A stretch of DNA of 31,996 nucleotides from an uncultured Sphingomonas sp. GTDB lineage: Bacteria > Pseudomonadota > Alphaproteobacteria > Sphingomonadales > Sphingomonadaceae. Positions 30,894 through 31,996 of this stretch are shown here, in pieces (within the stretch, counting starts at the first letter, position 1; each line of letters begins with the position of its first letter). Under the pieces are notes generated by a model. It was not told the origin of the DNA. It saw only the letters and a list, made by a program, of their open reading frames with translations, and searched no databases. The stretch lies in contig NZ_CAKZHV010000016.1 of assembly GCF_936927845.1 (NCBI RefSeq), positions 1 through 31,996 on the forward strand, written 5' to 3'. Position numbers and translations under genes: made by a program.

Positions 30894-31219
30894 TGAAAGC
30901 CACTTTCTCCATGCGCGCCGCATTCATGCTACTAGTCACGCCGATCGCAGCGAGCGCTCTTGCTCAAGGCAGCAGGCCGGCTGCATCGGCTGTAAAATCC
31001 GGCAGCGGATCGGGGACGATCACTGCCGTCGACGCGAAAGGTGGAACCGTAACCATCAAGCACGGCCCGATCCCGACGATCGGCTGGCCCGCAATGACGA
31101 TGACCTTCCGGGCATCCCCCCCGACCCTGCTCAAGGGACTGCGGTCGGGGCAGCGGGTCGCATTCACCGCCAAGGCGAAGGGTATGACGGCAGAAGTTAC
31201 GGCGATCAGCCCGCATTGA
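30893..31219 (+). CDS. cusF: periplasmic copper chaperone CusF
   Basis: The ATG at 30893 overlaps the cusA stop by one base (TGATG), with AAAGGAAG upstream. The 108-residue protein has a signal peptide (ending ALAQ) and the CusF core: GTITAVDAKGGTVTIKHGPI and IGWPAMTMTFRA with the cation-pi Trp and two Met ligands. It delivers Cu(I) or Ag(I) to the CusB adaptor. Its core closely resembles the domain fused to CusB here, so the two probably arose from one another or from a common duplication. Confidence 0.92.
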   Translation: MKATFSMRAAFMLLVTPIAASALAQGSRPAASAVKSGSGSGTITAVDAKGGTVTIKHGPIPTIGWPAMTMTFRASPPTLLKGLRSGQRVAFTAKAKGMTAEVTAISPH

Positions 31220-31240
31220 CGACGCGTGCCGACCTTCGCG

Positions 31241-31996
31241 TCAGTGCGCCATCGCCAGCACGGGCGGCGCAGCGATCATCCACAGCGCCATCGCGACCAT
31301 CATCAGGTTTTCGGTGAGCGAGATGAAGCCGAGCGGCACGTTGCTGTCCCCGCCCACGCACGCGCATTTCAGCTCACGCTTGTCGATGTAGACGGCCTTG
31401 AACACCGACACCGCGCCGATCGTACCGATAACGAGCGCGACGGGCACCGACAGCCAGGTCAACGCGCCGGCTGCCATCAGGACGCCCGCCGCTCCTTCCG
31501 CGTAGGGATAGACATAGGAATAGGGCACCCAGCGCTTCGCGAGCAGATCGTAGTTGAGGAACATGCTCGAGAAGCTCTCGACGTTCTGGAGCTTGAGCAT
31601 CGCCAGAGCGCACATCGAGAACGCGATGAACCATTCACCCGCCCGCACCGTGAAGGGCGTGCCGAGTACCGCATAGCTGGCGGCGAGCGCCATCAGCGCC
31701 GTCATCGCGAACACGGCAATCACCGGGCGATAGGTGACGGCCTTGGGGTCGCGGACCATCTTGCCGAAGAAGCGGCGCAGATCGTCATAGCCGCCGACCC
31801 GCTCCCCGGCGATAAAGATCTGCGGGGTCGTCTTGACGCCGTGCTTCGCCTTGAAAGCGTCGGTTTCTTCCCGCGTCATCAGCCAATGGTCATCGACCGC
31901 ATAGCCTTCCCGGCGCAGAAGATCCTTCGCCTTCAGCCCGAAAGGGCAGGTATGTTCCGGCATCACCATCCGGTAGATCGTCGCCTGTTTGGCGGG
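31241..31996 (-). CDS. glutaredoxin-MauE/DoxX-like membrane fusion protein, partial
   Basis: The reading frame stays open to the window edge (codons reading PAKQATIYR precede the first internal ATG at 31969), so the true start lies outside. The N-terminal part is a glutaredoxin-like domain with HTCPFGLKAK as the active-site region and TTPQIFIAGERVGGYDDL as the glutathione-side motif. After about residue 80 come four to five membrane helices of the MauE/DoxX type and a CACVGGDSNVPLG motif between the last helices. Such fusions are common in sphingomonad metal clusters. A role in thiol redox control at the membrane is inferred. It converges with cusF. Confidence 0.82.
   Translation of the reverse strand, partial: PAKQATIYRMVMPEHTCPFGLKAKDLLRREGYAVDDHWLMTREETDAFKAKHGVKTTPQIFIAGERVGGYDDLRRFFGKMVRDPKAVTYRPVIAVFAMTALMALAASYAVLGTPFTVRAGEWFIAFSMCALAMLKLQNVESFSSMFLNYDLLAKRWVPYSYVYPYAEGAAGVLMAAGALTWLSVPVALVIGTIGAVSVFKAVYIDKRELKCACVGGDSNVPLGFISLTENLMMVAMALWMIAAPPVLAMAH

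Overview
The window looks like part of a metal-resistance island from a sphingomonad (Alphaproteobacteria, Sphingomonadales). The DNA is GC-rich. The gene families are typical of sphingomonad megaplasmids: a DUF6118 remnant, CopAB with Met-rich GMDHSxM repeats, cytochrome c-FTR1 and a CzcC/CusC-type efflux cluster. A decayed DUF6118 gene, with what looks like the last codons of a relaxase in front of it, suggests a plasmid or integrative-element background. The organism assignment rests on remembered family resemblance, not on a search.

Layout. (1) Positions 1-4831 hold a minus-strand divalent-metal operon: CDF transporter, cytochrome c-FTR1 permease, a small His-rich exported protein, CzcC, and the first codons of the next gene (probably CzcB). 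It faces a divergent MerR regulator across a MerR-type promoter. (2) Positions 4825-7406 hold an exported aspartic protease with a PDZ domain, which has its own MerR-type promoter. Next comes a short mercury locus of a GDCCVxC protein, MerT and a divergent MerR; no merA or merP is present. (3) Positions 7480-9504 hold a CYP152-type P450 and a frameshifted DUF6118 gene with a possible relaxase tail. (4) Positions 9514-12423 hold a Cu(I) P1B-ATPase and CueR in one operon behind a CueR-type promoter. (5) Positions 12583-13896 hold a probable HhH/PD-(D/E)XK-like nuclease. (6) Positions 13908-24148 hold the copper block: DUF4396 membrane protein, cytosolic Cys-rich copper storage protein, an orphan FliQ, CopC-CopD, a CnrY-CnrX-CnrH-like signalling cassette, CopA-CopB-cytochrome c-PepSY, DUF305 and DUF411. 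(7) Positions 24262-31219 hold two small exported proteins and a CusCBA-F type Cu/Ag efflux operon. (8) Positions 31241-31996 hold a glutaredoxin-MauE/DoxX-like membrane protein whose 5' end lies outside the window.

The most notable observation is a shared promoter motif at six places in the copper block. It reads YRAGGGRT, then exactly 13 nt, then GCGTAWY (GCGTAGA at one site). It sits in front of DUF4396, the copper storage protein, copC-copD, cnrY-cnrX-cnrH itself, copA-copB-cytochrome c-PepSY, and DUF305. This is what a single ECF sigma regulon would look like. The sigma/anti-sigma/sensor trio in the middle resembles CnrYXH, known for cobalt and nickel sensing in Cupriavidus. It keeps all five metal-ligand residues of CnrX at a constant offset. 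The inferred system is a CnrYXH-type envelope sensor rewired to a copper/silver periplasmic detoxification regulon, working next to a separate cytoplasmic CueR/P-ATPase arm and separate MerR-controlled divalent-metal and mercury arms.
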